Source of the DNA: Litorivicinus lipolyticus
GTDB taxonomy: Bacteria > Pseudomonadota > Gammaproteobacteria > Pseudomonadales > Litorivicinaceae
NCBI RefSeq assembly: GCF_009650135.1
Contig: NZ_CP045871.1
Span: 2,094,001-2,158,000, forward strand
Direction of reading: 5' to 3'
DNA length: 64,000 nt
Positions 27,139 through 37,314 of this stretch are shown here, in pieces. Each line of letters starts with the position of its first letter. The first letter of the stretch is position 1. A program made the position numbers and the translations under genes. The notes beneath the pieces are model-generated. The model worked only from the letters and a program-made list of their open reading frames with translations. It did no database searches and had not been told where the DNA came from.

Positions 27139-29682
27139 ATGCAAAACCTCTACGATCCCAAAGCCATCGAAGCGCGCGTCCAAACTCGCTGGAACGAATC
27201 CGGCAGCTTTAACGTCACCGAAGACCCCAGCAAAGAGAAATACTATTGCCTGAGCATGCTGCCCTACCCCAGTGGAAAGCTGCATATGGGGCACGTGCGC
27301 AACTACACCATCGGCGATGTCGTCAGCCGCTACCAGCGCATGCTTGGCAAGCAGGTGATGCAGCCGATGGGTTGGGACGCCTTTGGCATGCCGGCGGAAA
27401 ACGCAGCGATCGCCAATAAAAGTGCACCGGCGGCCTGGACTTACGCCAACATCGATAACATGCGCGACCAACTCAAAGCGCTGGGTTTTGCCTACGACTG
27501 GGACCGTGAAGTCACCACCTGCCAGCCGGACTATTACCGCTGGGAGCAGTGGCTGTTCACACGCATGATCAAGTCCGGCCTGGCCTACCGCAAAAAAGCC
27601 TTGGTTAACTGGGACCCGGTCGATCAAACCGTCCTGGCCAACGAGCAAGTCATCGACGGTTGCGGCTGGCGCAGTGGCGCACCGGTTGAGCGTCGCGAAA
27701 TCGACCAGTGGTTTATCCGCATTACCGATTACGCAGAACAGTTGCTGGACGATTTGGACGGCGTCGAGTGGCCGGAACAGGTCAAAACCATGCAGCGCAA
27801 CTGGATCGGCCGCAGCGAGGGCCTGACCTTCCGCTTTGCCGTGAATGATCGCGACCAGCAGTTGGAGGTCTATACCACCCGCCCGGACACCTTGATGGGG
27901 GCGACCTATGTTGGCATCGCGCCACAACACCCGCTGGCGCTGGAAATGGCCGCCAACAACCCGGCCCTAAAGACCTTTTTGCACGAATGTAGCCAGATGA
28001 AAACCGCCGAAGCGGACATGGCCAAAGCCGACAAAAAAGGCATGGACACGGGGTTGACCGTGGCCCACCCGATCAGCGGAGAGCCCTTGCCGATCTGGGT
28101 CGCCAACTTTGTCCTGATCGAATACGGTTCGGGCGCTGTCATGGCCGTACCGGCGCATGACGAACGCGACTACGAGTTCGCCACCCAATACGCACTGCCG
28201 ATCAAAGCGGTGGTCGAACCGATTGAAGCGGACCCGGACTACAACATCAACCTGCGCCCCTGGACACTCAAGAGCGGGCGTTTGATCAACTCCGGTGACT
28301 TCGACGGCCTCAACTTTAAAGACGCCTTCACCGCGATCGCCGAGGCCCTGGCCGGCAACGGCAAAGGTGAGGTCACGGTCAACTACCGCCTGCGCGATTG
28401 GGGCGTCGGCCGCCAACGCTACTGGGGCTGCCCGGTGCCGGTGATCCACAAGGCCGATGGCAGCATCGAAGCCGTCGCCGAAGACCAGTTGCCGGTGGTA
28501 TTGCCCGAGTACACCGAATTTGATGCGTCCGGCAGTCCGCTCAAAAAAGACCAAAACTTCATTCAAACGGTCGACAGTGATGGCAACCCAGCCGAGCGTG
28601 ACACCGACACCTTTGACACCTTTATGGAGTCCAGCTGGTACTTCGCCCGCTATGCCTGCCCGGACGCTGACGCGATGCTGGACGGCCGCGCCAAATACTG
28701 GTTGCCGGTGGATCTGTATGTCGGTGGCATCGAACACGCGATCCTGCACTTACTGTACGCCCGCTTCTACCACAAGATCATGCGTGACGAAGGCCTGGTC
28801 GACTGTGACGAGCCGTTCAAGCGGCTGTTGACCCAGGGCATGGTGCTGGCGAAATCGTTCTACCGAACGCAGGCCAATGGCGGCAAAGTCTGGTTCAACC
28901 CGACCGACGTCGAAGCCATCACCGACAACGACGGCAAGGTCAACGGCTACCGACTGATCGCTGACGGTGAACCGGTCATCGAGGGCGGCGTCACCAAAAT
29001 GTCCAAGTCCAAGAACAACGGCATTGATCCGCAGTCAACCATCGACGCCTGGGGCGCCGACACCGTGCGCCTGTACACCATGTTTGCGGCGCCGCCGGAA
29101 CAAACCTTGGAATGGTCCGACGACGGTGTCGCCGGCGCCCAGCGCTTTATTCGGCGCTTGTGGAATGCGGTACACGCCGACTTTGAACCCGGCAATGGGG
29201 TCGACGCGGACCTACGCCGTAAGGCCCACGAAACGCTGCAAAAAGTCAGCCATGACTTGGGCGAACGCCTCAACTTCAACACCGCGATCGCCTCGATCAT
29301 GGAATTGACCAACGCCATCATTGCCCACACCGGCTCCCAAGCGGCGCGCGACGAGGCCATCAGCATGGCCCTGCGCATGCTGTCGCCGTTCGTGCCGCAT
29401 GCGACCCAAGCGATGTGGGAAAGCACCGGCCAGGCCGGCTTGATCATTGACGCCGAGTGGCCCGAACTGGACCACAGTGCGCTGGTTCGTGACACCGTTG
29501 AGATGGTCGTCCAGGTCAATGGCAAGGTCCGTGCGAAAATGCAGATGCCCGTCGGCGTCGACAAAGACAGCGCCGAAAAAGCCGCCTTGGCCGAGCACAA
29601 TGTGGCCAAGTTCTTGGATGGCCTGACCCTGCGCAAAGTCATCGTCGTGCCGGGCCGGTTGGTCAATTTGGTCGCTAACTGA
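27139..29682 (+). CDS. leuS: Leucyl-tRNA synthetase
   Basis: 847 residues (family 860). Class I motifs are HMGH in [11 protein letters not shown] and KMSKS in [13 protein letters not shown]; the CP1 editing domain has the Thr-rich [12 protein letters not shown] and the Asp of PAHDERD. A C-terminal anticodon-binding domain ends the protein. The ATG at 27139 matches the family N-terminus, although no clear Shine-Dalgarno precedes it. The stop overlaps the lptE start by one base. Confidence 0.97.
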   Translation: MQNLYDPKAIEARVQTRWNESGSFNVTEDPSKEKYYCLSMLPYPSGKLHMGHVRNYTIGDVVSRYQRMLGKQVMQPMGWDAFGMPAENAAIANKSAPAAWTYANIDNMRDQLKALGFAYDWDREVTTCQPDYYRWEQWLFTRMIKSGLAYRKKALVNWDPVDQTVLANEQVIDGCGWRSGAPVERREIDQWFIRITDYAEQLLDDLDGVEWPEQVKTMQRNWIGRSEGLTFRFAVNDRDQQLEVYTTRPDTLMGATYVGIAPQHPLALEMAANNPALKTFLHECSQMKTAEADMAKADKKGMDTGLTVAHPISGEPLPIWVANFVLIEYGSGAVMAVPAHDERDYEFATQYALPIKAVVEPIEADPDYNINLRPWTLKSGRLINSGDFDGLNFKDAFTAIAEALAGNGKGEVTVNYRLRDWGVGRQRYWGCPVPVIHKADGSIEAVAEDQLPVVLPEYTEFDASGSPLKKDQNFIQTVDSDGNPAERDTDTFDTFMESSWYFARYACPDADAMLDGRAKYWLPVDLYVGGIEHAILHLLYARFYHKIMRDEGLVDCDEPFKRLLTQGMVLAKSFYRTQANGGKVWFNPTDVEAITDNDGKVNGYRLIADGEPVIEGGVTKMSKSKNNGIDPQSTIDAWGADTVRLYTMFAAPPEQTLEWSDDGVAGAQRFIRRLWNAVHADFEPGNGVDADLRRKAHETLQKVSHDLGERLNFNTAIASIMELTNAIIAHTGSQAARDEAISMALRMLSPFVPHATQAMWESTGQAGLIIDAEWPELDHSALVRDTVEMVVQVNGKVRAKMQMPVGVDKDSAEKAALAEHNVAKFLDGLTLRKVIVVPGRLVNLVAN

Positions 29683-30176
29683 TGCGTGCGCTGTGGTTGG
29701 CGTTGGCGCTGGTGTTAACCGGCTGCGGTTACCAGCTGGTTGGCTTGGACAGTGGCGGCCAAAAGCCCGCCGCCCTGGCCGGCGGCCTCAGCGTGTCGAT
29801 CACCGACCCCTACGCCACCCCAGCCAAGATACTGGCCCGGGCCATTGCCCAGCGCGAGCTGGCAGGGTCTGCGTATGAACTGAAGATCGAACAAATGACG
29901 ATCGAGCGGCGCGAGCTCAGCGATTTCAGTGACCGCACCGAGTACGAGTTGCGCGCCACTCTAACGTGGGGTATCAGCCGCGACGACGAGCGCTACCTGG
30001 TCGGGCCTGAAACCCTGCGCCGGGATGCCCTGCTGGTGTTGCTGGACAGCAACAGCGACTCGCTCGACAGCGACTTGGAGCGCCAGCGCGGTGAGGCTTT
30101 GTTCGAAGACTTAACCCGATTAATGCTGGACCGTCTGTACGTTGCCGCCGAAAACGGGCAGTTGGCGACACCGTGA
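29682..30176 (+). CDS. lptE: LPS-assembly lipoprotein LptE
   Basis: 164 residues. The lipoprotein signal ends with LTGC (Cys15), followed by GYQLVG, the conserved LptE start. It plugs the LptD barrel and helps LPS insertion into the outer membrane. The position between leuS and holA is the usual one. The ATG shares its A with the leuS stop, and its stop forms a GTGA overlap with holA. Confidence 0.93.
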   Translation: MRALWLALALVLTGCGYQLVGLDSGGQKPAALAGGLSVSITDPYATPAKILARAIAQRELAGSAYELKIEQMTIERRELSDFSDRTEYELRATLTWGISRDDERYLVGPETLRRDALLVLLDSNSDSLDSDLERQRGEALFEDLTRLMLDRLYVAAENGQLATP

Positions 30177-31180
30177 AAATTCGCCCGGATCAACTGCCCA
30201 AGCAGCTGGCCCAGGGGCTGGCGCCGGTGATAATGGTCGAGGGCGAGGAAACACTGCTGTGCATCGAGGCGGCGGACCGAGTGCGCGCCGCGGCGCGCGC
30301 GGCCGGCTACGAGCGTGAAGTGCTTGATGCTGGACCCGGATTTGACTGGGGCCAGCTGATCGAGGCACGTTCCGGGCTGTCACTGTTCGCGACGCTGACG
30401 CTGTTGGAGCTGCGACTGGTCAAAGGCAAACTCGATGCCAAGGCCGAAAAAGCGCTAACGTTTTATTTGGACGACCCGTCACCGGAAAAATGCTTGCTGA
30501 TCACGGCGCCGAAACTGGAGCCGAGCCAAACCAAGAAAGGCTGGTTCAAACAGGTCGAGCAGCAAGGCTGGCACGTCAGTTGCGCCAAGATCTACAGCGA
30601 CAAATTCGGTGCCTGGCTAAAAGGCGAGCTGCGCAATCAGGGCGTCGCGCTGACCGACGAAGGATTTGACGCGCTGATGTTGCGGGTCGAGGGCAACGCC
30701 TTGGCCGCACGCCAAGAAATCCAAAAACTGCACCTGTTTTTCCAAGGTCAGCCGATGAGCGACCTGGATGTCGCCAAGATTACCGCCGAAAGCGCGCGCT
30801 ATACCGTGTTTGAACTGACCGATGCTTGCCTGGATGGCAAGGTCGCCAAGGTCGACCACATCCTCAGTGTGTTGGAAGCCGAAGGCGCCGCACCCTTAGG
30901 GATCCTACGCTTGATTGCGCGCGACCTCAGCATGCTGACGGACATTCAGAGCCATCCCAACGGTATCCGTGCCGGCGCCCAAAGCGCACCAACCATTGCC
31001 AACAAACGCCCCAAGCTGGAACGGGCGGCAAATCGCCTCAGCGCGAATGCGTTGTTGTCATTAAATCAGCAGGCCCTGCGGGTTGACCGAGCGGTCAAGG
31101 GCCAAAACAAAACGCCAGCCTGGCTATCGCTTAGCCAGCTGGCGCTGAAAATTGCCGGGGCGCGAACCCCGGCCAGTTAA
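30173..31180 (+). CDS. holA: DNA polymerase III subunit delta
   Basis: 335 residues. The clamp-loader delta subunit opens the beta clamp. The N-terminal pattern PVIMVEGEETLLCIEAADRVR and the domain III segment LIARDLSML are typical; Walker residues are degenerate, as is normal for delta. The GTG at 30173 overlaps the lptE stop (GTGA). Convergent with the OmpA-like gene, leaving 2 bp between stops. Confidence 0.93.
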   Translation: MKIRPDQLPKQLAQGLAPVIMVEGEETLLCIEAADRVRAAARAAGYEREVLDAGPGFDWGQLIEARSGLSLFATLTLLELRLVKGKLDAKAEKALTFYLDDPSPEKCLLITAPKLEPSQTKKGWFKQVEQQGWHVSCAKIYSDKFGAWLKGELRNQGVALTDEGFDALMLRVEGNALAARQEIQKLHLFFQGQPMSDLDVAKITAESARYTVFELTDACLDGKVAKVDHILSVLEAEGAAPLGILRLIARDLSMLTDIQSHPNGIRAGAQSAPTIANKRPKLERAANRLSANALLSLNQQALRVDRAVKGQNKTPAWLSLSQLALKIAGARTPAS

Positions 31181-31182
31181 GG

Positions 31183-32274
31183 CTAGTTGGACGCCTTAAA
31201 GGTCTTTTTGACGGCGCTGACGGATGCCACCACACGACGGTTCTGTTCGCGGCCGGCCGCATTCATGTTGTCGGCGATCGGTTTGGATTCTCCGAAGCCT
31301 TTGGCATCAATGCGATCACTCTGAACACCCCGCGCTACCAGCGCGCGCTTGACCGCGTCAGCACGCTTTTGGCTTAGGGTCATGTTAAACGCCGCTGAAC
31401 CGACGCTGTCCGTGTGACCACCCAGCAACACACGGGTGTTCGGGTACTCGCCCAGGAAGCTGGCAAGGTTGTCGATGTCGCTGACGTAGCCGGATTTAAT
31501 CGTGGCGATGTTGGTGTCAAATTCAACATCCAAGTTAAAGGTCACCACTTCGCTTTGCAGCACCGGACAACCGGCCGCGTCGACCGCTAAACCCGGTGCC
31601 GTACCCAAGCAATCGTCTTGGCTATCGACCACGCCGTCGCGATCTTCGTCCAGTTCACAGCCACTGGCATCGACATTGGCGCCGGCCGGCGTGCCCGGGC
31701 AGACGTCCATGTCGTCGTTGACGCCGTCACCGTCAGTGTCGGCGACCATCGGCATCTCCATCATTTTGTTGCCGCCAAGGCCAAACACCATCGACAGGGT
31801 GGCGACCACATCTGTGGCATTGGCTTCGTCGGTGCGCAGGCCGCGCAAGTCAGCGCGCAGGTCCAGTGCTTCACTGAGGGCATACTTGACGCCGCCACCA
31901 AGGCTGAACAGCGAGTCGCTGTTTTTAGCGCCTGCGCTGGTCTCGGTTTTCATTTCACCGACACCCGCCGACAGATAAGGCGTCCATGCGCCGGTCGGGG
32001 CTAGGTGATACAAACCATCGAGCTGAAACATACGGGCGTCAAACGAGGCATTGGTGGTGTCCTCGGCATTGGCTGCGCTGTAGGACAGCTCAGCGCCAAA
32101 GGGGCTGTCGGGGTAGCGGTAGCCAACACCCAGTTTACCCAATACATCATTGTCGACATTGCGGTCGCCATCAAAATTGATGAGGCCGGCGCCGACGCTC
32201 AATTCCGCTTCGGCCAGCACGACGCCAGAGATGCTCATGGAGCCGATCAGTACGGCCAGCAGAGTTTTCTTCAT
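31183..32274 (-). CDS. OmpA-family outer membrane protein with TSP3-type repeats
   Basis: 363 residues from the ATG at 32274 (AAGGAAAC upstream); a longer frame adds a non-signal N-terminus. The signal peptide MKKTLLAVLIGSMSISGVVLA is followed by a small beta-barrel (about 25-185). Then come two acidic Ca-binding type-3 repeats, DTDGDGVNDDMDVCPGTP and a DEDRDGVVDSQDDC unit, each with paired cysteines. The C-terminal OmpA peptidoglycan-binding domain has GGHTDSVG and NRRV. It anchors the outer membrane to the cell wall. It sits where Pseudomonas gene order would lead one to expect lipA. Confidence 0.9.
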   Translation of the reverse strand: MKKTLLAVLIGSMSISGVVLAEAELSVGAGLINFDGDRNVDNDVLGKLGVGYRYPDSPFGAELSYSAANAEDTTNASFDARMFQLDGLYHLAPTGAWTPYLSAGVGEMKTETSAGAKNSDSLFSLGGGVKYALSEALDLRADLRGLRTDEANATDVVATLSMVFGLGGNKMMEMPMVADTDGDGVNDDMDVCPGTPAGANVDASGCELDEDRDGVVDSQDDCLGTAPGLAVDAAGCPVLQSEVVTFNLDVEFDTNIATIKSGYVSDIDNLASFLGEYPNTRVLLGGHTDSVGSAAFNMTLSQKRADAVKRALVARGVQSDRIDAKGFGESKPIADNMNAAGREQNRRVVASVSAVKKTFKASN

Positions 32275-32352
32275 TCGGTTGTTTCCTTGTGTAGTGACCC
32301 AACAAGTTTGGGCCATGACGGCCAGATAATCAGCCGTACCTTGCGCTTAGAA

Positions 32353-32955
32353 CTAGTACCCTAGGGCAATTAAATGACGCATCAGGTGGCGCGGCCAAGC
32401 CTGTTTGAAGGCTTCGAGGTCCGTAATACCTAGTCTACGTGCATCCGTCATCGGCAAGGATTGATAACCGCAGGGGTTGATGCCATCAAACGGCGCCAAA
32501 TCCATATCGACGTTGAGGGCAATGCCATGAAAGCTACGTCCTTTGCGGACCCGCAGCCCTAACGAGCTGATCTTGGCGGCCCCGACGTACACGCCCGGCG
32601 CTCGTTTGCGTGCGCTGGCATAGATCCCGCGCTGGGCCAGCACATCGACCACGGATTGCTCCAGCGCAGTGATCAGATCGCGCACACCGATGCGCGCGGC
32701 TTTGATGTCAATCAAGGGGTATAAAATAAGCTGGCCCGGGCCGTGATAGGTGATCTGGCCGCCACGGTCCGTTTGCACGACGGGAATGTCACCTGCGAAC
32801 AACAGGTGCTCCGGCTTTCCGGCCTGGCCCTGGGTATAGACCGGCGCGTGCTCAACGGCCCAAAGTTGATCCGGGGCCGATGAATCGACCCACGCCCGCA
32901 TTGACTCCCAGCAACTGGAATAGTCTTGGAGCCCTCGCCAATGCAGGGGTATCAC
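32353..32955 (-). CDS. lipB: Octanoyl-(acyl-carrier-protein):protein N-octanoyltransferase
   Basis: 200 residues. Transfers octanoate from ACP to lipoyl domains. The conserved [18 protein letters not shown], the catalytic Lys in [11 protein letters not shown] and the Cys in GINPCGYQ are present. The start is GTG at 32955, overlapping the stop of ybeD as GTGA. lipA, which makes the sulphur insertion, is not adjacent and not in this window. Confidence 0.95.
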   Translation of the reverse strand: MIPLHWRGLQDYSSCWESMRAWVDSSAPDQLWAVEHAPVYTQGQAGKPEHLLFAGDIPVVQTDRGGQITYHGPGQLILYPLIDIKAARIGVRDLITALEQSVVDVLAQRGIYASARKRAPGVYVGAAKISSLGLRVRKGRSFHGIALNVDMDLAPFDGINPCGYQSLPMTDARRLGITDLEAFKQAWPRHLMRHLIALGY

Positions 32956-33221
32956 AGAACGAAGTGGACCTCACCGGTGTCTTTTAAGTCTTCGAACAGC
33001 GCCTTAAGTTGCGGCTCACCGGTGGCCCATATGCGCATACGATAGGACTGGTAATTGCCGTTCTTTGATTCGCTGATGACAATGCTGGTGACGTCAAAGT
33101 GCGGGTCGTGCTGGCGCACAATCGCCACCATGGCCGAGTGAAAGCCGTCAACGGAGTTGGCGACCACTTTAATGCCGTAATCCAGCGGAAATTCGATTTT
33201 CGGGGCTGTCGGTTCTGTCAT
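32952..33221 (-). CDS. ybeD: DUF493 family protein YbeD
   Basis: 89 residues from the ATG at 33221, with AGGAT 6 nt upstream; this matches the family length (about 87-92). The core [12 protein letters not shown] and the C-terminal EVHFVL are typical of this ACT-like fold. The function is unknown, though it is nearly always placed before lipB and may influence lipoylation. It is coupled to lipB by GTGA overlap. Confidence 0.93.
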   Translation of the reverse strand: MTEPTAPKIEFPLDYGIKVVANSVDGFHSAMVAIVRQHDPHFDVTSIVISESKNGNYQSYRMRIWATGEPQLKALFEDLKDTGEVHFVL

Positions 33222-33243
33222 TATCAATCCTAGGGCGGCGCGG

Positions 33244-34407
33244 TTACTGAACCGCGCGCAACACCCAATCCATGGCTTGTTTAAATAGCGATCCGTCAAC
33301 GACCGCTTCGGTGGCAATCACCGGGACCAACGCCAAGGTCTCGCCTTCCAAAGTCACCGACAGCATGCCGATTTGCTGGCCCTGGGCGATCGGCGCAACC
33401 AGCTCCGGCTGCATGTCCAGCGACACCGACAGGCTCTCGCGCGCGCCCTTGGGCAAGGTCAGGTAGACCGCGTCTTTCGGCCCCAGCGACACGACGTCGC
33501 GCTCACCACCCCAGACCCGGGCGGTGGTGTCCAGCGTTTGGCCGGCTTGGAACAGCGACACGCCCTCAAAAAAGCGGAAGCCGTAGTTCAGCAGCTTGGC
33601 GGTTTCTTGTTCGCGAGACTGGGTGCTTTTGGTGCCCATCACCACTGAAATTAAGCGCATACCGTTGCGCTCGGCGCTGGCGACCAAACAGTAGCCGGCT
33701 TCTTCGGTGTGTCCGGTTTTCAGACCGTCGACGCTGGGGTCTTTCCACAGCAGACGGTTGCGGTTGTCTTGCTTGATGTCGTTGTAGGTAAAGGACTTTT
33801 GGCTGTATAGCGAGTACAGATCCGGGTGCCCGTAAATGATTTCGCGGGCCAAAATCGACAGGTCACGCGCGGTCGTAAGGTGCCCGGGGGCCGGCAACCC
33901 AGTGGCGTTGTAATAGGTGGTATTGGTCATGCCCAGTGCGCTGGCCTGGGCGGTCATCAGTTCGGCAAAGCCGCCTTCGCTGCCGCCCAAAAATTCGGCC
34001 ACGGCGACCGAGGCATCGTTGCCGGATTGAATAATAATGCCTTTGAGCAAGTCACCCATCTCGACCTGGGTGCCCTCGCGAATGAACATCCGCGAGCCGC
34101 CCGTCTTCCAGGCCTTAACGCTAATCGGCACGCTGTCTTCAAGCGTCACAGTCCCCGCTTTAAGGTCCTTTTCGACCAAATACGCAGTCATCAGCTTGGT
34201 CAGGCTGGCCGGCGGCAGCGGCTGGTCGGCATTGGACTCAACGATCACGGTGCCAGTGCTGCCGTCGATCAATAGATAGCTGGAGGCGGCCAGGCTGGGC
34301 GCCGACGGCACCGGTCGTTTGATGCTGGTCGGAACCGGCACGGTCAGAGTGGCGGCCATGACCCAGCTCGACAGGGTCAACAGCAATGGCAATGTTAGTA
34401 AGCGCAT
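33244..34407 (-). CDS. dacA: D-alanyl-D-alanine carboxypeptidase (PBP5/6 type)
   Basis: 387 residues with a signal peptide and S11 peptidase motifs: S68-L-T-K71, SGN in IIQSGNDAS, and KTG in DGLKTGHTEEAG. A C-terminal PBP5 domain and an amphipathic anchor (SLFKQAMDWVLRAV) attach it to the membrane surface. It removes terminal D-Ala from peptidoglycan pentapeptides, shaping rods. The ATG has GAGAA upstream. It lies between rlpA and ybeD in the elongation cluster. Confidence 0.95.
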   Translation of the reverse strand: MRLLTLPLLLTLSSWVMAATLTVPVPTSIKRPVPSAPSLAASSYLLIDGSTGTVIVESNADQPLPPASLTKLMTAYLVEKDLKAGTVTLEDSVPISVKAWKTGGSRMFIREGTQVEMGDLLKGIIIQSGNDASVAVAEFLGGSEGGFAELMTAQASALGMTNTTYYNATGLPAPGHLTTARDLSILAREIIYGHPDLYSLYSQKSFTYNDIKQDNRNRLLWKDPSVDGLKTGHTEEAGYCLVASAERNGMRLISVVMGTKSTQSREQETAKLLNYGFRFFEGVSLFQAGQTLDTTARVWGGERDVVSLGPKDAVYLTLPKGARESLSVSLDMQPELVAPIAQGQQIGMLSVTLEGETLALVPVIATEAVVDGSLFKQAMDWVLRAVQ

Positions 34408-34418
34408 TCGATTCTCGT

Positions 34419-35219
34419 TTAGTTAGTCACGGTAATGGCGTCGATGTCTTGTTGTGCCAAATTCAATCGCGTCGCCTCACCCTGCTCCGCTGAAAACGGC
34501 CCCAGTTGCACCCGATACGACGATACATCACCTATGGTAACGGATTGCACGCGGCCTTGCGCGGGGCTCAAACCAAGCTTACCAAGGGTCGCCGTCAGCA
34601 GGGATTCGGCGGCCGCTCGCTGTGACACGCTGGCAATCTGCAGGAACTCAGTGGCACTGGGTTGCGCGGCCGTTTCGACCAGGTCCGGATGGGCTAAAAT
34701 TTCCAGTTGAACACGGGCCGTGCCCAAGGTGTCGTAGCCGATACGCTTGGCCGCGGCCCACGACAAATCAATAATTCGGCCTTTGGCGAAGGGCCCACGA
34801 TCGTTGACCCGAACGATCACCTGCTGGCCGTTTGCCAAGTTGGTGACGCGCAGATAACTGGGGATCGGCAAGGTCTTGTGGGCGGCGGTGAATTCAAACA
34901 TGTCATACGGCTCGCCCGAGCTGGTCAAGCGCCCGTGGAACTTGCGCCCATACCAGCTGGCGGTGCCGACTTCTTGGTAACCGCTGGCACTCGGCATCAC
35001 CTGATATTCGACTCCAAAGACCCGGTACGGACTGACGTTGCCACGGCGAATGCGCGCCTGCGACACCGGTGTTGGCAGCGGCTTATTGGCGACGTCCATG
35101 GACCGCAGCGGTGGCCCGTCCTGGCTGCTAACCTGCGCTGGCGGTTTGCCAACACTCATGCCCGATATGGCCGAGCAACCCGACAGCAGTGCTACTCCGA
35201 GTAATCCAACTAACCTCAT
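34419..35219 (-). CDS. rlpA: Septal-ring lytic transglycosylase lipoprotein RlpA
   Basis: 266 residues. The lipobox LLSGC gives lipidated Cys15. The double-psi beta-barrel domain (about 83-180) carries GTASWYGRKFHGRLTSSGEPYD, HKTLPIPSYLRVTNL and VNDRGPFAKGRIIDLS, with the catalytic Asp in NDRGP. A SPOR domain at the C-terminus (about 185-266) binds denuded septal glycan. The start overlaps the mltB stop (ATGA). Confidence 0.95.
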   Translation of the reverse strand: MRLVGLLGVALLSGCSAISGMSVGKPPAQVSSQDGPPLRSMDVANKPLPTPVSQARIRRGNVSPYRVFGVEYQVMPSASGYQEVGTASWYGRKFHGRLTSSGEPYDMFEFTAAHKTLPIPSYLRVTNLANGQQVIVRVNDRGPFAKGRIIDLSWAAAKRIGYDTLGTARVQLEILAHPDLVETAAQPSATEFLQIASVSQRAAAESLLTATLGKLGLSPAQGRVQSVTIGDVSSYRVQLGPFSAEQGEATRLNLAQQDIDAITVTN

Positions 35220-36187
35220 TCGACTTGCCTTGAGCGCTCAATCCGGCGCGATAAATTATTGACCGATAACGCGTACATCAATGAACGGTTGTAGCGCGTA
35301 ATCACGTAAAAATTGTTCAATGCAACATAATATTCGTCACCATCGGCGCCATCCAGCCGAAACAGCTTGGCACGCGCCGTGTCGCCGCGCTGAACGTCAA
35401 ACTTAACGCCGGCGTTGCGCAGCGTCTGTAGTGTCGTGTCGAGTTTTAAACCTCGTGAAACCAACGCATTGGGGTTGGACTGTGGCGGTCGCGCACTGAC
35501 CACAATCGGTTCGCCCTGACGCCAGCCGTGGCGCGCCAAATAGGCGGCGACGCTGCCGATCGCATCGACCGGGTCGTTCAAAATATCGCGGTCACCGTCA
35601 CCGTCAAAGTCAACCGCATAGGCGCGGTAGCTGGACGGCATAAACTGCGCAATGCCCATGGCGCCGGCGTAGGAGCTATTGAAGCTCGTGGCCTCGCGGT
35701 TTTCTTCCAGCGCCAAGGTCAATAATTCGCGCAGCTCGCGGGTAAAAAATTCGCTACGCCGCGGGTAGTCCAGCGCCAAGGTCGTCAGTGCCTCCAGCGC
35801 ACCGAACGATCCGGTAATCTGACCGTATTGGGTCTCGACCCCAATGACCGCAACAATCACCGATGCCGGCACCCCGAAGTCTGCCTGTGCACGGGCCAAG
35901 GCGTCGGCGTGAGTTTGCCAAAACGCCACACCCTGCAATGCGCGCTCGTCGTTGTCAAAAATGGGCCGGTAACGAAACCACGGCATGGCTTCGGCCTGGC
36001 GATCAAACAGGTCGAGCACCCGCTGTTGTTTCTCGACCCCGATAAACTGGCGTTCCAGCCAGCCTTTAGGCATCTGGTAGTCCAGCGACCATTCACTCAT
36101 CAGACGCCGCAAACGTGGGTCGTCGGCATAACCGTCCGCCGACACCCAGGCAGGCATTGCCAGGCACAAAGCCCACCACCATTTCAC
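35216..36187 (-). CDS. mltB: Membrane-bound lytic murein transglycosylase B
   Basis: 323 residues. A signal-like N-terminus (MKWWWALCLAMPAWVSA) lacks a lipobox Cys, so this form is probably periplasmic and soluble. Catalytic Glu118 lies in VIGVETQYGQ, and the family segment MGIAQFMPSSYRAYAVDFDGDGDRDI includes an acidic loop. It cleaves glycan strands to 1,6-anhydroMurNAc. The GTG start overlaps the rodA stop (GTGA). Confidence 0.94.
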   Translation of the reverse strand: MKWWWALCLAMPAWVSADGYADDPRLRRLMSEWSLDYQMPKGWLERQFIGVEKQQRVLDLFDRQAEAMPWFRYRPIFDNDERALQGVAFWQTHADALARAQADFGVPASVIVAVIGVETQYGQITGSFGALEALTTLALDYPRRSEFFTRELRELLTLALEENREATSFNSSYAGAMGIAQFMPSSYRAYAVDFDGDGDRDILNDPVDAIGSVAAYLARHGWRQGEPIVVSARPPQSNPNALVSRGLKLDTTLQTLRNAGVKFDVQRGDTARAKLFRLDGADGDEYYVALNNFYVITRYNRSLMYALSVNNLSRRIERSRQVE

Positions 36188-37314
36188 AGTGACACCATCC
36201 GCTTTTCGCGTTGTGTGGCCATAATTAGGCCAAATGAAAGCAACAAGGTCATGGCGCTAGTGCCACCGTAGCTGACCAGCGGCAGCGGCACACCGACCAC
36301 CGGCAACAGCCCACTGACCATGCCAATATTGACGAACAAATAGACAAAAAACGTCAGTGTCAGCGCTCCGGCCAACAGTCGCCCCCAGGTTTCATGGGCA
36401 TTGCTGGCTAGCCATAGGCCACGGGCAATCACGAACAAATACAAAATTAACAAGACCAACACGCCGAGCAATCCGAGCTCCTCGGCCAACACTGCAATAA
36501 TAAAGTCGGTGTGGCTTTCAGGCAAAAAATCGAGCTGAGCTTGGCTGCCCATTAGCCAGCCCTTGCCACTCAGGCCGCCCGCGCCGATCGCTGTTTTCGA
36601 TTGAATAATGTTCCAGCCGGTGCCCAAGGGGTCACTTTCCGGATCCAAGAATGTCAGCACGCGCTGGCGTTGGTATTCGCGCATACCCAACCACAACGCG
36701 GGCAACGCAACCGCCGCCAAACCACCCGCCGCGGCGATCCAGCGCCACTTCAAACCGGCCAGCAAAATGACAAAAATGCCGGACGCGGCGATCAATAGCG
36801 AGGTCCCCAAATCCGGTTGCCGAGCGACTAACACCACCGGCACCACCACCAGTCCCAGGGCCACCAGCGCAGTCGGAATGGTGACCGGCAAGCGGTGACG
36901 TGAAATCCACAGCGCGACCATCAGCGGGACCAGCACCTTGAGCAATTCCGACGGCTGAAAGCGCGGCAAACCTGGAAAATCCAACCAGCGCTGGGCGCCT
37001 TTGGCACCGGTCCCGGCCACCAGCACCGCGATCAGCAACAAAATACCCACCCCGTAGCCAATCGGCGTCAGCAGTCGAATCCAATGCGGCCGTACCCAGG
37101 TCACCGCCACCATCAACGAAAAGCCCGCGGCTAATCGAATAGCTTGGCTTTGGACCCGGTCCATGTCTTGGCCGCTGGCGCTGTATAGGACATACAGGCC
37201 AAACGCACTGATCGCGATTAGCCCCAGCAGCAGCGGACCGTCCAACCCCATGCGCGCCAGCACCGACGGTTCACGGCGATAGCTTTGCAACCCGGCATCG
37301 GCATAACTAGTCAT
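36184..37314 (-). CDS. rodA: Rod-shape SEDS glycosyltransferase RodA
   Basis: 376 residues from the ATG at 37314 (MTSYADAG); an upstream in-frame extension lies inside mrdA and is not homologous. About ten membrane helices are predicted. The SEDS motifs AQRWLDFPGLPRFQPSE, ARQPDLGTS, FLPESHTDFI and VPLPLVSYGG are present. It polymerises glycan with PBP2 during elongation. It overlaps the mrdA end by 8 bp. Confidence 0.96.
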   Translation of the reverse strand: MTSYADAGLQSYRREPSVLARMGLDGPLLLGLIAISAFGLYVLYSASGQDMDRVQSQAIRLAAGFSLMVAVTWVRPHWIRLLTPIGYGVGILLLIAVLVAGTGAKGAQRWLDFPGLPRFQPSELLKVLVPLMVALWISRHRLPVTIPTALVALGLVVVPVVLVARQPDLGTSLLIAASGIFVILLAGLKWRWIAAAGGLAAVALPALWLGMREYQRQRVLTFLDPESDPLGTGWNIIQSKTAIGAGGLSGKGWLMGSQAQLDFLPESHTDFIIAVLAEELGLLGVLVLLILYLFVIARGLWLASNAHETWGRLLAGALTLTFFVYLFVNIGMVSGLLPVVGVPLPLVSYGGTSAMTLLLSFGLIMATQREKRMVSL

